This document shows, piece by piece, positions 13,836-13,842 of a stretch of DNA of 13,842 bases. The stretch is from an uncultured Bacilli bacterium (GTDB taxonomy: Bacteria; Bacillota_I; Bacilli_A; RF39; UBA660). The stretch covers positions 1 through 13,842 of the forward strand of contig CAJUPN010000018.1 in NCBI GenBank assembly GCA_910588195.1. Reading direction: 5' to 3'. The notes under the pieces are model-generated. The model worked only from the letters and a program-made list of their open reading frames with translations. It did no database searches and was not told the origin of the DNA. Both the position numbers and the translations under genes were made by a program. Each line of letters opens with the position of its first letter. Position 1 is the stretch's first letter.

Positions 13836-13842
13836 AGAGCAA

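Noticed and set aside
1..13842. CRISPR array, IS element, prophage or toxin-antitoxin module
   Set aside because: No regularly spaced repeats, no transposase or integrase motifs, no terminal repeats at gene borders, and no recognisable toxin-antitoxin pair were found on either strand.

Overview
The window is a compact, very AT-rich (roughly 70% A+T) bacterial segment with twelve protein genes and two tRNA genes. Strong GGAGG-type ribosome binding sites, TTGAnn-17-TATAAT promoters, short U-tailed terminators, and the families present (YtqA-type radical SAM protein, Tex, DUF402/Ntdp phosphatase) all point to a low-GC Bacillota or Mycoplasmatota lineage. The fast-evolving sequences suggest an uncultured gut group such as RF39 or a relative, but this placement is an inference. 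Tryptophan is encoded by TGG, and no gene stops at TGA (8 TAA, 4 TAG). The code is therefore best read as standard, with TGA little used. No phage genes, IS elements, CRISPR arrays or rRNA genes are visible.

Layout. Positions 56-1798 (minus strand) hold a YtqA-like radical SAM protein and an unrecognised acidic 248-aa protein, each with its own promoter and separated by a terminator. Positions 1925-5158 (plus) hold a 534-aa protein with three membrane segments and a large outer domain, then a leucine-rich-repeat lipoprotein, each with its own promoter and terminator. Positions 5248-7667 hold tex, then a tRNA-Gly(TCC)/tRNA-Asn(GTT) pair with its own promoter and terminator. Positions 7736-8560 encode a secreted protein of unknown function. 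Positions 8734-10092 form a two-gene operon: a coiled-coil protein with a LysM-like C-terminus and no signal peptide, and an 83-aa protein. Positions 10261-11205 encode a membrane-anchored lysozyme-like (glucosaminidase-type) peptidoglycan hydrolase. Positions 11340-13777 carry pgk, tpiA and a DUF402/Ntdp nucleotide phosphatase; pgk and tpiA are separated by one base.

How the parts fit. Two themes are visible: cell envelope (membrane protein, LRR lipoprotein, secreted protein, LysM-like protein, wall hydrolase) and core metabolism or translation (tRNAs, Tex, tRNA-modification-type radical SAM protein, PGK/TPI, Ntdp). The strongest lead is the pgk-tpiA pair. Both enzymes keep their main catalytic residues but have lost several normally invariant phosphate- or substrate-contacting positions. 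They are either the fast-evolving glycolytic enzymes of this lineage or paralogues with altered substrate use. A second pattern is that four terminators use the last codons of the gene as the 5' arm of the hairpin.
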